The position numbers and the translations under genes are program-made. 64,000 nucleotides of DNA from Gammaproteobacteria bacterium (GTDB lineage: Bacteria; Pseudomonadota; Gammaproteobacteria; Competibacterales; Competibacteraceae). The stretch covers positions 310,001 through 374,000 of the forward strand of contig JACKNC010000003.1 in assembly GCA_024235095.1 (NCBI GenBank), in the 5' to 3' direction. Under the pieces are notes generated by a model, which saw only the letters and a list, made by a program, of their open reading frames with translations, was not told where the DNA came from and made no database searches. Of the stretch, positions 34,061-43,200 are shown piece by piece; the stretch's first letter is position 1; each line of letters starts with the position of its first letter.

Positions 34061-35261
34061 GTAGGCTTGCCAACGATTATCCCTACATTATCAACGAACT
34101 GAGCGTTAATCAAATGGTCTAATAACTATAGAAAACCTCTTTAGATACTCTAAATTTATAGAGGAGGTGCGGCAATGAACGCGGAATGGATGTTTGATGC
34201 ACGTAAAATACCGGATGAAGTGATGAATTACATCCGGCGTATTGCGGTTCGCGCGGTCGAAGAGAAGCATTATAGTCCGGAGCTTGTTGCTGATTTTTTG
34301 GGTATCGACCGAACGAGTATTTATGACTGGCTTCGCAACTATCGTTATGAAGGAGAAGAAGCCCTAGATACTCGCAAAGCGCCCGGTGCTCCGTGTGTGA
34401 TTACTCCGGCTATTGATCGATGGTTAAAAGAAACGATCCTCAATACGACGCCGGCGGATCATGGTTATGATACGGTTTTATGGACTTTAGAGATTATTGT
34501 TCATTTATTGAAGGAGTCCTTTGGTCTCTGGGTATCGGATGCCACGGTACGCCTTCATTTGCATGATTTAGGGTTAAGTTGTCAAAAGCCTTGTTATCGA
34601 GCGATCAACCAGGATAAGGAGCAAGTTAAAACGTTTGTTAATGAAGGTTTCGAAGAAATTAAGAAGTTGGCTCAAAAACTTGGAGCGGATATTGCGTTTG
34701 AGGATGAATCGTGGGTGCAAGGCCATACGCGTTCCGGTCGGACGTGGGGGTTAGTGGGGCATCCTCCGGAAATTAAAGTGAGTGATGACCGGGGTGGGTT
34801 TCATATTTTATCGATGGTCACGGCGACCGGGGAGTTCATGTTTGAGGTGACCACTGAAAAATTAGTGAGTGCAGTTTTCATTGCGTTTCTGGAGAAGACA
34901 TTAGAAGGTCGAAAGCGCCCATTAATTGTGATTGCGGATAACGCATCCTATCATACTTCAGGAGAGGTCAAAGCCTTTCTTGAGACGCATCGGCAACAAA
35001 TTCGTCTCTTTTTTCTTCCGACGCATTCCCCCGAGTTAAATCCGGATGAACAGGTTTGGAATGAGATCAAAAATGGTCATCTGGAAAAAGAGCCGATTAA
35101 AAACCGAGCTGATTTCAGAGCGCGCGTTTATTCTGCTTTGGAAAAGCTAAAAGCATTTAAGGAGAGAGTCAAATCATTTTTTAGGCTCCCTGATACTCAA
35201 TATGCTAATCCCGAAAAAGCTCCAGCATGATTTTTGTGGGGATAACTATTAGCAAGACAAA
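34061..35261 (+). mobile_element. IS630-C element
   Basis: The ends carry an imperfect inverted repeat (CTTGCCAACGATTATCCC on the left, complement of CTTGCTAATAGTTATCCC on the right). It is inserted in the IS6-beta end sequence. Confidence 0.7.
34175..35230 (+). CDS. IS630-C family transposase
   Basis: A full-length 351-residue IS630 transposase with AGGAGG seven bases before the ATG. N-terminal helix-turn-helix (ELVADFLGIDRTSIYDWL), then the DDE motifs IAFEDESWVQG, IVIADNASYH and NPDEQVWNEIK. It is about as long as the enzyme at 2699-3751 and clearly paralogous. All catalytic residues are intact, so it may be active. Confidence 0.92.
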   Translation: MNAEWMFDARKIPDEVMNYIRRIAVRAVEEKHYSPELVADFLGIDRTSIYDWLRNYRYEGEEALDTRKAPGAPCVITPAIDRWLKETILNTTPADHGYDTVLWTLEIIVHLLKESFGLWVSDATVRLHLHDLGLSCQKPCYRAINQDKEQVKTFVNEGFEEIKKLAQKLGADIAFEDESWVQGHTRSGRTWGLVGHPPEIKVSDDRGGFHILSMVTATGEFMFEVTTEKLVSAVFIAFLEKTLEGRKRPLIVIADNASYHTSGEVKAFLETHRQQIRLFFLPTHSPELNPDEQVWNEIKNGHLEKEPIKNRADFRARVYSALEKLKAFKERVKSFFRLPDTQYANPEKAPA

Positions 35262-35303
35262 GCTTACAGAAATCGAGCCTTCTCAGCTATAGTAAAACAG
35301 TTT

Positions 35304-36175
35304 TTAGATAGTTTGGAAAACCGCAACTAACGCATCAAAAAGATTTTGAAAATTTGCAACAATTTTCCTCAACTTTCCCTTAAGAAGTGCCCAGTAGTTT
35401 TCGATGGGATTTAAATCCGGTGAATAAGGAGGCAAAAACAACAATTGGTGGCCATTGTCTTCAATGATTTCTCGTGTTTCTTCCGATTTGTGAAAACGAG
35501 CATTATCCATCACGATAATACAATTTTTTGGAAGTTCAGGGATTAAGAATTTCTCAAGCCAAGTATTAAATATCTCCGTATCTGTATAAGATTGATAGGC
35601 AAGTGGCGCAATGATTTCATTGTTGAGTAGTCCACCCAATAAATTTAGTTTTTCAGTGGGTCTGCTTTTCCTTTCACCAAAAATAATTTCGCCTCTTGGA
35701 CTCCAGCCAAATTCATTTCTTACATTATTATGAAATCCAGATTCATCTACATAAACAATTTGTTGTGCATCATCTCCCCGGGATGCATTCGCCGCTAATT
35801 GTTGAATAAACTCCATTCTTTGTTGTTCATCCCTTTCTTCGTAGAGAAATTGTTTTTTTTATATGTAATATTGAGTGCTTTCAATCTTGCTTGAACCGAT
35901 GAGGGTTTAACCGAAAAATGTTCTGCAATTTGTTTGATGGTCACCGAAGGATTGTTTCTAATGTAATCTTTTAAATCAGAGTCACTGAATTTTCTTGCAC
36001 GAAACTGAGTCCTTTTTTTTGGTTTAATATCCCCCGTTTGCAAATACTGACGAATCCAACGATTCAAAGTATCCATCCCTATTTTGAAAAGCGTAACGAT
36101 ATCCATTTTCGACAGACCATTCAAGTAACTCTGTATCACTCTTGTTCTTAAATCTTCACTATACGGCTTGGACAT
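35304..36175 (-). CDS. IS630-D transposase, two frames with -1 slip
   Basis: OrfA starts at ATG 36175 (MSKPYSEDLRTRVIQSYL) with two helix-turn-helix segments (FKIGMDTLNRWIRQYL and TIKQIAEHFSVKPSSVQARL). At a run of eight A bases near 35856 a -1 shift leads into the frame QFLYEERDEQQRMEFIQQL and the DDE domain: IVYVDESGFHNN, CIIVMDNARFHKS and SPDLNPIENYWALLKG. The product would be about 285 residues, normal for two-frame IS630 elements. Confidence 0.85.
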
Positions 36176-36225
36176 TGCAATACTCCTTATTGAGCTAACT
36201 TCTTCATTATATATTAACTAGTAAA

Positions 36226-36880
36226 GAAACCACCCGCAAAGCGGGTGGTTTTGGTTAACCCCTAAAAGGGGATAGTCTGCCTTGCCCCCTGAGGAGGCAA
36301 GGGCGTCGTCCCCACAGGATGGGTTCTCACTTTAGAAATCGAAACCGCGCTGTTCGGCGTCTCTTTCCTTACGCTCTTGATACCGCACATACTTGCGAAT
36401 CTTCTCGACATCCAGTCCTATCGTATCCACACAGTAGCCGCGCGCCCAAAAGTGGTTGCCCCAATAGGGTCTCCTTTTCAGTTCGCAAAACCGATTGAAG
36501 ACCCGAATGGCCGTCCGCCCCTTCAGCGTTCCCACAAAGTTAGAAATCGACAACTTCGGCGGAATCATCACCAACAGATGAACATGATCCACCTGGATAT
36601 TTAATTCAACAATTTCCACTTTTTGATAGTCCGAAAAGGCGTGAATACATCGCGATACCTCTTCTGCAATGTGCCCTGTGAGGACTCGATACCGGTATTT
36701 CGGAACCCAAACAATATGATACTGGCAGTGCCAGATCGTATGTGATAACTTTCTGAATCGACTCATGGTCAGTACTCCTCTCGATCTGTTGTGGGGACAA
36801 CAAACCGTAGTAGTACCCCATGAGTCGATCAACTGGCAAAGCCGTTGATCTCTGACCACGCCCTAAGGGCGTGGTTTTCT
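36226..36880 (-). mobile_element. IS200/IS605-type element
   Basis: The region is bounded by two subterminal hairpins, CCACCCGC-AAA-GCGGGTGG (36230-36248) and CCACGCCC-TAA-GGGCGTGG (36856-36874), as expected for the single-strand recognition structures of IS200. It encodes only TnpA. It has no inverted terminal repeats, as is typical. Confidence 0.75.
36332..36766 (-). CDS. IS200 family Y1 transposase TnpA
   Basis: A 144-residue Y1 HUH transposase. ATG 36766 was chosen because the family starts at MSRFRKLSHTIWHCQYHIVW. The metal-binding HUH motif is VDHVHLLVMIPP and the nucleophile Tyr is in IRKYVRYQE near the C-terminus. It acts on single-stranded DNA, typically on the lagging strand. It is complete and probably functional. 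Confidence 0.93.
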   Translation of the reverse strand: MSRFRKLSHTIWHCQYHIVWVPKYRYRVLTGHIAEEVSRCIHAFSDYQKVEIVELNIQVDHVHLLVMIPPKLSISNFVGTLKGRTAIRVFNRFCELKRRPYWGNHFWARGYCVDTIGLDVEKIRKYVRYQERKERDAEQRGFDF

Positions 36881-36923
36881 ACGTTGTTAATAAAAAACTG
36901 TTTGACTATAACGCAACAGAACC

Positions 36924-37599
36924 CGGTATTGTTTCAAACGACAAAAGAAGTTCTCGATCAGGTGGCGAGCCTTATAAAGTGCTTTGTGGTAGTCCCGTTG
37001 CTCTTTGCGGTTTTTCTTCGGCGGAATGACGATTTCCTTTCCGGCTTCGCGCAGCGGTTTGAGCACACGATCTTCGGCATCATCGCCCTTGTCCGCCAAG
37101 ATTGTTTTGGCCTCAAGCGCAGGCAAAAGCACGTCCGATCCATCCAGATCGCACGCCGGTCCTTGCGTTAAGCAAAAGCGTGTTGGATTACCCAAGGCAT
37201 CGACCGTTGCGTTGATTTTCGTGCTTAATCCGCCTTTGCTTCGTCCGATGGCTTGGTCTTCACCTTCTTTTTTTTCGCGCCTGCGCTGTGCTGATGCGGG
37301 CGAACAAGGGTGCTGTCGATCATGGCGTATTCGTGGTCTGCATCCGTGGCCAGATGTTTGAAAACCTCTTCCCAAACACCTTTTTCCGCCCATCAGCTAA
37401 ACCGCATGTGAACGGCCTTCCAAAACCCAAATCTTTCCGGTCAATCCCGCCACGGAATGCCCGCGCGATAACGATAGAGAACCGCCTCGACAAACCGCCG
37501 ATTGCCTTTGGCAGTTACACCTACGGTGTCTTCCCGGCCCGGCAAAAGCCCTTCAATTTTTTCCCATTGGTCGTCTTTCAAAGCATAGCGTCGCGTCAT
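36924..37599 (-). pseudogene. IS5 family transposase, frameshifted and truncated
   Basis: The start is ATG 37599 (MTRRYALKDDQWEKIEGLLP, then EAVLYRYRAGIPWRD). The frame then breaks after IPWRD; the continuation is in other frames (QAIGRSKGGLSTKINATVDA, ILADKGDDAE with a catalytic Asp, ARHLIENFFCRLKQYR). The 3' end is cut at LKQYR by the IS6-beta end at 36923. It is a dead remnant lying just beyond the end of the biosynthetic operon. Confidence 0.8.
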
Positions 37600-37661
37600 G
37601 GGTCAGCCCCTCCGTCAGGCCGATTATCTATGAATCACATATGCTTGGCTTTGTGAACCCT

Positions 37662-38771
37662 CTAATTGAGGACACGCCCTACGGACATCTCGCGGCGTTG
37701 GAAGTCGCTCATGAAGTTGCAGAGCGCCTCCACTGCATCCATCGTCACGGCGTTATAGAGCGAAGCCCGCACCCCACCGATCGTGCGATGTCCACTCAAT
37801 CCAGAAAATCCTGCGTGCGCCGCCGTCTCTAAAAAACGGTCTTCCAATGCACGGGTCGGCAGATTGAATACCACATTCATCATTGACCGATCCTCGATGG
37901 AGGCTCGCTGTTGATAGAAACCATCGCTTTCATCAAGGAGCTGATAAAGCAGAGTCGCTTTAGCGGTATTGATCACCTCCATTACGGTCAAGCCGCCGAT
38001 TTCGTCTTGCAGCCAGCGAGTCACTAAAAGGGCTACATAGATAGCAAACACCGGCGGCGTGTTATAGATCGATCGTTTGAGCACATGCGGACGATAATCC
38101 AGGATGGTATGCAGGTCGTCCGGCGCAAGCTGAAGCACATCATCGCGCAATATCACCACAGTGACTCCTGCTGGCCCCAGATTTTTCTGCGCATGAGCAT
38201 AGATGAGCGCGAAGCGTTTGAGGTCAATAGGACGAGATAGGAAATCCGAGGACATATCACAAATTCGCGGCACATCGTCCTGCCCCAGAATACGGTGAAA
38301 TTGCAACCCCTCCACCGTTTCATTCGAAACGTAGTGGAAATAACTGGCATCCTTGCCAAAGGAGAGTTCTTCGTCGTGTGGGAGGCGTGTAAAACCCTGT
38401 GGCTCTCCATCCCAAAGCACATTGACACAACCTTCCCGACACGCTTCTGGAATAGATTTGCTGCTCCAATAACCCGTTCTCAGATACTCGGCTGGGTATT
38501 GCCGACCGCGTAGTAGGGTCATGGGAATCATGGAAAACTGTAAACTACTGCCACCCTGCAGAAATAGCACATGGTAATCCTTGGGAATTTTCAGGAGCTG
38601 TCGGATGTTATCCTCAGTTTCATCAACGACTTGTCGAAACCAATCCGAGCGATGACTGATACCCAGGATAGAGAGTCCTACTTCCGGGATTTCGCGTACC
38701 GCTGCTTGAGCGGCATCGAGCACCGATTCCGGCAGCGCGCCAGGGCCCGCAGAGAAATTATATTGATTCAT
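37662..38771 (-). CDS. serC: SerC-type PLP aminotransferase of the biosynthetic operon
   Basis: A 369-residue fold-type I aminotransferase of the phosphoserine aminotransferase (SerC) family. ATG 38771 was chosen because it gives the canonical MNQYNFSAGPGALP start and overlaps the stop of the preceding gene (ATGA). The PLP Lys is K196 in AHAQKNLGPAGV, and the phosphate-binding GGSSLQF is present near residue 76. SerC normally makes phosphoserine with glutamate as amino donor. Here, last in a P450-PKS-condensation operon, it more likely makes an amino precursor or aminates a keto intermediate. The Arg/His residues that bind phosphoserine were not individually verified. Confidence 0.9.
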   Translation of the reverse strand: MNQYNFSAGPGALPESVLDAAQAAVREIPEVGLSILGISHRSDWFRQVVDETEDNIRQLLKIPKDYHVLFLQGGSSLQFSMIPMTLLRGRQYPAEYLRTGYWSSKSIPEACREGCVNVLWDGEPQGFTRLPHDEELSFGKDASYFHYVSNETVEGLQFHRILGQDDVPRICDMSSDFLSRPIDLKRFALIYAHAQKNLGPAGVTVVILRDDVLQLAPDDLHTILDYRPHVLKRSIYNTPPVFAIYVALLVTRWLQDEIGGLTVMEVINTAKATLLYQLLDESDGFYQQRASIEDRSMMNVVFNLPTRALEDRFLETAAHAGFSGLSGHRTIGGVRASLYNAVTMDAVEALCNFMSDFQRREMSVGRVLN

Positions 38772-40210
38772 GGGTTTTCCTCTCCGAGAATCCAATCGCC
38801 TTGGGTATTTGTTGAAGACTCGCCTGCCTCAAGAGTGGCGGCGTTCAAAATCGTCTGGATCGAGGCGTCGGGTTGCACTGTGGCGACCTGCATCAGGCGC
38901 AGATATTCCTCGATCCAGCATACGACTGTCTCTTTATCGAACAGGCAGGTGGTGTACTCCCAATGTCCGTGCAACCCATCCACGCTTTCGTGGATTTGGC
39001 AGATGAGCGGACCGCGGGCGATCCCCAGCAGATCCCAATGGACATCTAGCGAAAAGCTCACGCCGGCTACTTCCACCCTGCTTTGCAGCGCGTTCTGGTA
39101 AGCGAAAGTCACCTGGTTCATCGCGCTCCAGTACTTCGGATCTTTGAGGTGCAGACGTTCGAAGACCCGCAGCATCGGGACATCCTGATGCTTGAGACCC
39201 TCGCGAACGGTCAGACCGATTTCCTGAACAAGCTGCCTAAAGGACAGACTCTCATCAAGTCGCGCCTCGATCGGTAAGAGGCGTCCGAAGCAGCCAATGG
39301 CGTTCTTGTGCGTTGCGCGCGTGCGATTGGCGACGGGTACGGAGATGATGAGGCGCTCCTCGCGCGTGCGCCGGTAGAGGAGCAACGAGAAGTTCGCCAA
39401 TAGCAACGCGAACAATGTCGTCTTCAGCGCCTGACTAGCCCGTATCAGGTCTTTGTGCAACGAATGAGGTACGGAGAACGGCTCGAAGCAACCAGCGTGC
39501 GGGTAGTTCGGATAGAGCGGATGATCGAAGAGGGCGTCCAGGAACGTGGGGGGCGGCATGATCACGCGCTCCCAGTAGGCGAGCGCGTTCTCCAGTTTGC
39601 CACCTTCCAGGGCCGTCATATGTTCGGCAATATAGTCTGCGTACTGACCAGGGGCCGGGACGAGCGGTGCCGACGCTCCCGAAGCGTAAGCGCCGTAGAA
39701 CGCCGTTAGATCCTGTAAGAGAGCGCGTTGCGACCAAGCATCGAAGATCATGTGGTGGATGGCCAGGAAGCAGAAATATCTGTCGCGATCCAGACGATAC
39801 AGCGTGATTCGCCAGGGTGGCGTGTGTTCCCAATCGAAGGACAGCAGTAATTGCTCGCGCATGCCGTCGCGTAAGACGCTTTCCCGCACCTCACTCGGGT
39901 AATTCATCAGGTCGACGCGCTCAAGCCCCAAGGGTGTGCTGCGGTGAATGCGCTGGAGCGGCTTACCCAACAGCGAGGCGCGGAAGGTGCTGCGCAAGGT
40001 CTCATGCCGCTGGATCATCACTCCCCAGGAGCGCTCGAAGATGTTGATATCCAGCGGACCTTCGATCCACAGTCCGCCGGGAAGATGCCAGTGATGGGTC
40101 GGCGCATGGGGATTGATCTTGGCCATGAGCCAGCCAGGCAGCACATGCGCCAAGAGCGGAAAGACGCCGTGACGCGCCCCAGGTGGACTAAGCTTGGTTT
40201 TGGCTCTCAT
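38768..40210 (-). CDS. Free-standing condensation-domain protein
   Basis: A 480-residue protein with a single NRPS-type condensation domain. The catalytic motif HHMIFDAW has His152, His153 and Asp157. Other family marks are RHETLRSTF near 68, YWERVI near 210 and NRTRATHKNAIGCFGRLLP near 300. ATG 40210 was chosen over a TTG at 40228; it overlaps the end of the PKS gene by 23 bases, so the two are translationally coupled. There is no adenylation or carrier domain. It probably forms an amide or ester between the PKS-bound chain and a free amine or alcohol, or a carrier-bound partner not in the window. Confidence 0.85.
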   Translation of the reverse strand: MRAKTKLSPPGARHGVFPLLAHVLPGWLMAKINPHAPTHHWHLPGGLWIEGPLDINIFERSWGVMIQRHETLRSTFRASLLGKPLQRIHRSTPLGLERVDLMNYPSEVRESVLRDGMREQLLLSFDWEHTPPWRITLYRLDRDRYFCFLAIHHMIFDAWSQRALLQDLTAFYGAYASGASAPLVPAPGQYADYIAEHMTALEGGKLENALAYWERVIMPPPTFLDALFDHPLYPNYPHAGCFEPFSVPHSLHKDLIRASQALKTTLFALLLANFSLLLYRRTREERLIISVPVANRTRATHKNAIGCFGRLLPIEARLDESLSFRQLVQEIGLTVREGLKHQDVPMLRVFERLHLKDPKYWSAMNQVTFAYQNALQSRVEVAGVSFSLDVHWDLLGIARGPLICQIHESVDGLHGHWEYTTCLFDKETVVCWIEEYLRLMQVATVQPDASIQTILNAATLEAGESSTNTQGDWILGEENP

Positions 40211-43200
40211 AGCTTTGACACCCGTCAATCTTGGCCGTGACGATGGCTGCGGACAAGCCCATCTCCGGCAGGGTCGCCAGCAACCGCAGCGCCTCCAGGA
40301 ACCACCCAGTAGCGCGTTGAGCGGTTGTCGCCGTGAACAGATCCGTATCGTACTCCAGGTAACCCGTCAGGCGCTCACCGTCCTCGTAGACATGGAACGT
40401 CCAGTCGCGAACCGCGCGACCGCTCCCACAGCGGTGGCAGATCTCGATGTCCAGCCCCTCTACCGCAGACGCCAGAGCGCGGGCGCGGGCATCGAATTCA
40501 TTGTGTAAAATGAGAACGACTTGGAGGGCGGCGTGACTGCGCGGCGTCTCAATCACCAAGTGCTCGGCCAATACCGAGAACGGCAGGTCGCTGCGCTCTT
40601 GGGCCGCAATGGCTGTGTCCCTGGCCCGCTGCAAGACCGTCCTCAGATTAGGGTGGCCGCTCAAGTCCATTCGCAGCGGCAACTGGTTGATGAAGCAGCC
40701 GATCAGATCCCGAGCCAATGGCGGACGGCTGGCGCTGAAGGCACCGAGACAAAAATCTTCTATGCCGGTCTGCCCATGAATGGCGATGGCCAGCCCGGCA
40801 AGGAGACCGGCGAAACGAGTGGCGCCCTCGGTGCGGACTAGCGCGTTTAGCCGGCCTACAACTTCCGGTGGAAGGGTGAACTCGTGGGTAGCGCCATAAA
40901 AAGAAGGCATTGGCGGTCGCGGACGGTCCAGCGGCAGGGGTAGTGCTGGCAGGCGCCCGTCCAGAGCCTGGCGGCCAGCCTTGCGCAGACGCTGCATGGC
41001 GGCCTGTCCCAGTTGATCCTGTTGCCAGGCCACGAAATCCCGATACGACCACGGCAACGGGGGCAGCACGCTGCTCTCTACTCCCGGTTCGGTCTGATAC
41101 AGCGCGATGGCGTCGCGCGCTAACACGACGATCGAGGCCCCGTCGAAGAACAGATGGTGTACAGCGACCAGAAGCGCATGATCGTCGTCCGCCAAGCGCA
41201 GCAGGCTGGCGCGGAATGGGATTTCCGCCTCCAATTGAAACCCGCGGCTGGACCATGCGTGAAAGACGTCGGTGATCACCGCGTCGCGATCCGCCGCACC
41301 CTGGCTCGGGCTGTCCAGCATCTCCACCTCAAAGCTTGGGTCGTGCAAAATCCGTTGCATCGGCCCGTCCGGGGTCTCCAGAATGAGGGAACGCAACGGC
41401 GCATGGCGCAGTACCACCCGCCGCAGCGCGGCGGCGAATCGGGTCGGGTCGAGTTGGCCCCGCAGGCGGGCAATGCCGCCAAGGTCGAACACAGCGCGAT
41501 TCTGGGCGGCGCGGGTGGTCTGCCAGATTGGCGTTTGTTGCCGCGACAAGGGAACGATCTGTGCATCCGTCGCACCGGCCCAAGTTTCAGGTTCCGGCGC
41601 GCCGGCTACCGCGCCACTGCCGTAGTCACGCCGGCCCCAGGTGTCGACCCTTTCGAGATAGAAGACATCGGCCTCGCGGTCACCGCGATCCTCGGGGATG
41701 AAGTCGAACCGGCCATAGGCTGCCGAGTACTGATGGGTCAGGCGCAGATATCGTTCCGGCTCAAGGCGAATGCGCCGCTCCAACCGCTCGGAAACAGTGC
41801 GGTCAATGGCGGGTGGTCGCATCACGCGCAGCCGGTACATCGTGGCCGCAGCGCCGGATCCATACGAGTAGACGCACACAGTCTTGCCGGCCCACTCGTC
41901 TTGCCGGTGCAGGAACAGTGAATAGAGGTTGACGTAGACGGACGCCGTATACGTGGAGCCGATTTGCTGAGTCAGGAGGGTCCCAGGATGGGCCTGTTGT
42001 TGATACAAGGCCCGCCGGTCGGCCAATGACCGGCTCGGCCCGGCGTTCTGCACGAGGCGCTCGAATGCGCGTTTGCATAGATAGGCGCTGGTGCAGTGAA
42101 AGACGAAGTAGTCGCTCTCCCGGAGCAGGTCGATGTCGCCGAGGCGGCGGGTCAACGCCTGCTGGCAACCGTCCAGGCATTGCAGGTAGATGTCGACGCT
42201 GTGCTCGCCGTCGCGCATCAGTGGATAGCTATCCTTCCAGCCAACCGGCTTGTAAAAGTCCCAGGCGTTCACCATGTGGCTGCCGCGCTCCGGCAGCATC
42301 ACCACCGGTGCGTCCGGGCCAACCAGTAGGGCTACCGCGGCGGCGCCGTTGAGAAAGGCGTACTCTTCGCTCAGATCGGCGATATCGACGGCGACGACAA
42401 GGCCCAAACGCCCGTCCCAAGCCTCACTCTGACACCAAGCCACGGTATTGAGCAGGGCCGCCGTGCCACCGTAGCAGGCGTTGTAGGTATCGACGCCTTC
42501 GATGTCGCAGCATCCGCGCGCGGCGAACAAGCCCATCAGGTGAGTCTTGATGGCTTTACTGCGATCGACCTGACTTTCAGTGCCTACTTCGAGCCGACCG
42601 ATTCGGTCCCAGCCGATCTCATAGCGACGCATGAGACGCGAGACAACCGTCATCGCCATAGAAATAGCGTCTTCCTCATCGCCGCAGAAGGTGATGGCCT
42701 CCTGCAACAGGCCCGCCGTGTACTTGCCCGGCGCGCCGTGGAACCGCTCCAGGTCGCTCTGCAGGACCATGTAGCGAGGAAAATACAATTCCATCGCGTG
42801 AATGCCGATGTTATGCCCGGACGCACGTCCGGGCGGCGCCTGAATGTCTTGCGACGATAGGGCGACCTGGTGGGCGGCGGGATTCACCAGCACAGGCTCC
42901 CCGAGCCAACGCTCCGGCGCTTTCCAGCCAGCCTCGAAGGCGTTGCCCTGCACGTTGCAGCGGGCGATGCCGAGGCTCTCCTTGGCTAGACGCGCTTCGT
43001 CCACGGGCGGGCGGATCAGTTCGAGAGTCGCGCGCACTCCCATGGCCGGAAAACGCGACAGGCGCTGGGCAAGGGCCAGCGCGTTAGCCTGCGCCGCCGC
43101 CGCATCGGGGGCCAACTCGTGAACCAGCCCGATTTCACGCGCCTGCGTTGCAGTGAGCGTGTAGTCTTGCAGATAGAGATCCATGGCCCAGCGTGCGCCA

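Larger units (their letters stand above)
35290..36908 (-). mobile_element. IS630-D element carrying an IS200
   Basis: The ends are TAGTAAAACAGTTTTT and, inverted, TAGTCAAACAGTTTTT, each flanked by the TA target (35288 and 36909). The element holds its own two-frame transposase and, upstream of it, an IS200-type insertion. Confidence 0.8.
33997..36923 (-). mobile_element. IS6-beta remnant split by nested IS630 elements
   Basis: Three short pieces match the right end of the IS6-beta copy at 56.3-56.4 kb: 33997-34060 (GTTCGAAACGATGGCC onward), 35262-35289 (GCTTACAGAAATCGAGCC) and 36909-36923 (TAACGCAACAGAACC). IS630-C separates the first two and IS630-D, with an IS200 inside it, the last two. 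Nearly all of the transposase gene is gone. Confidence 0.75.
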
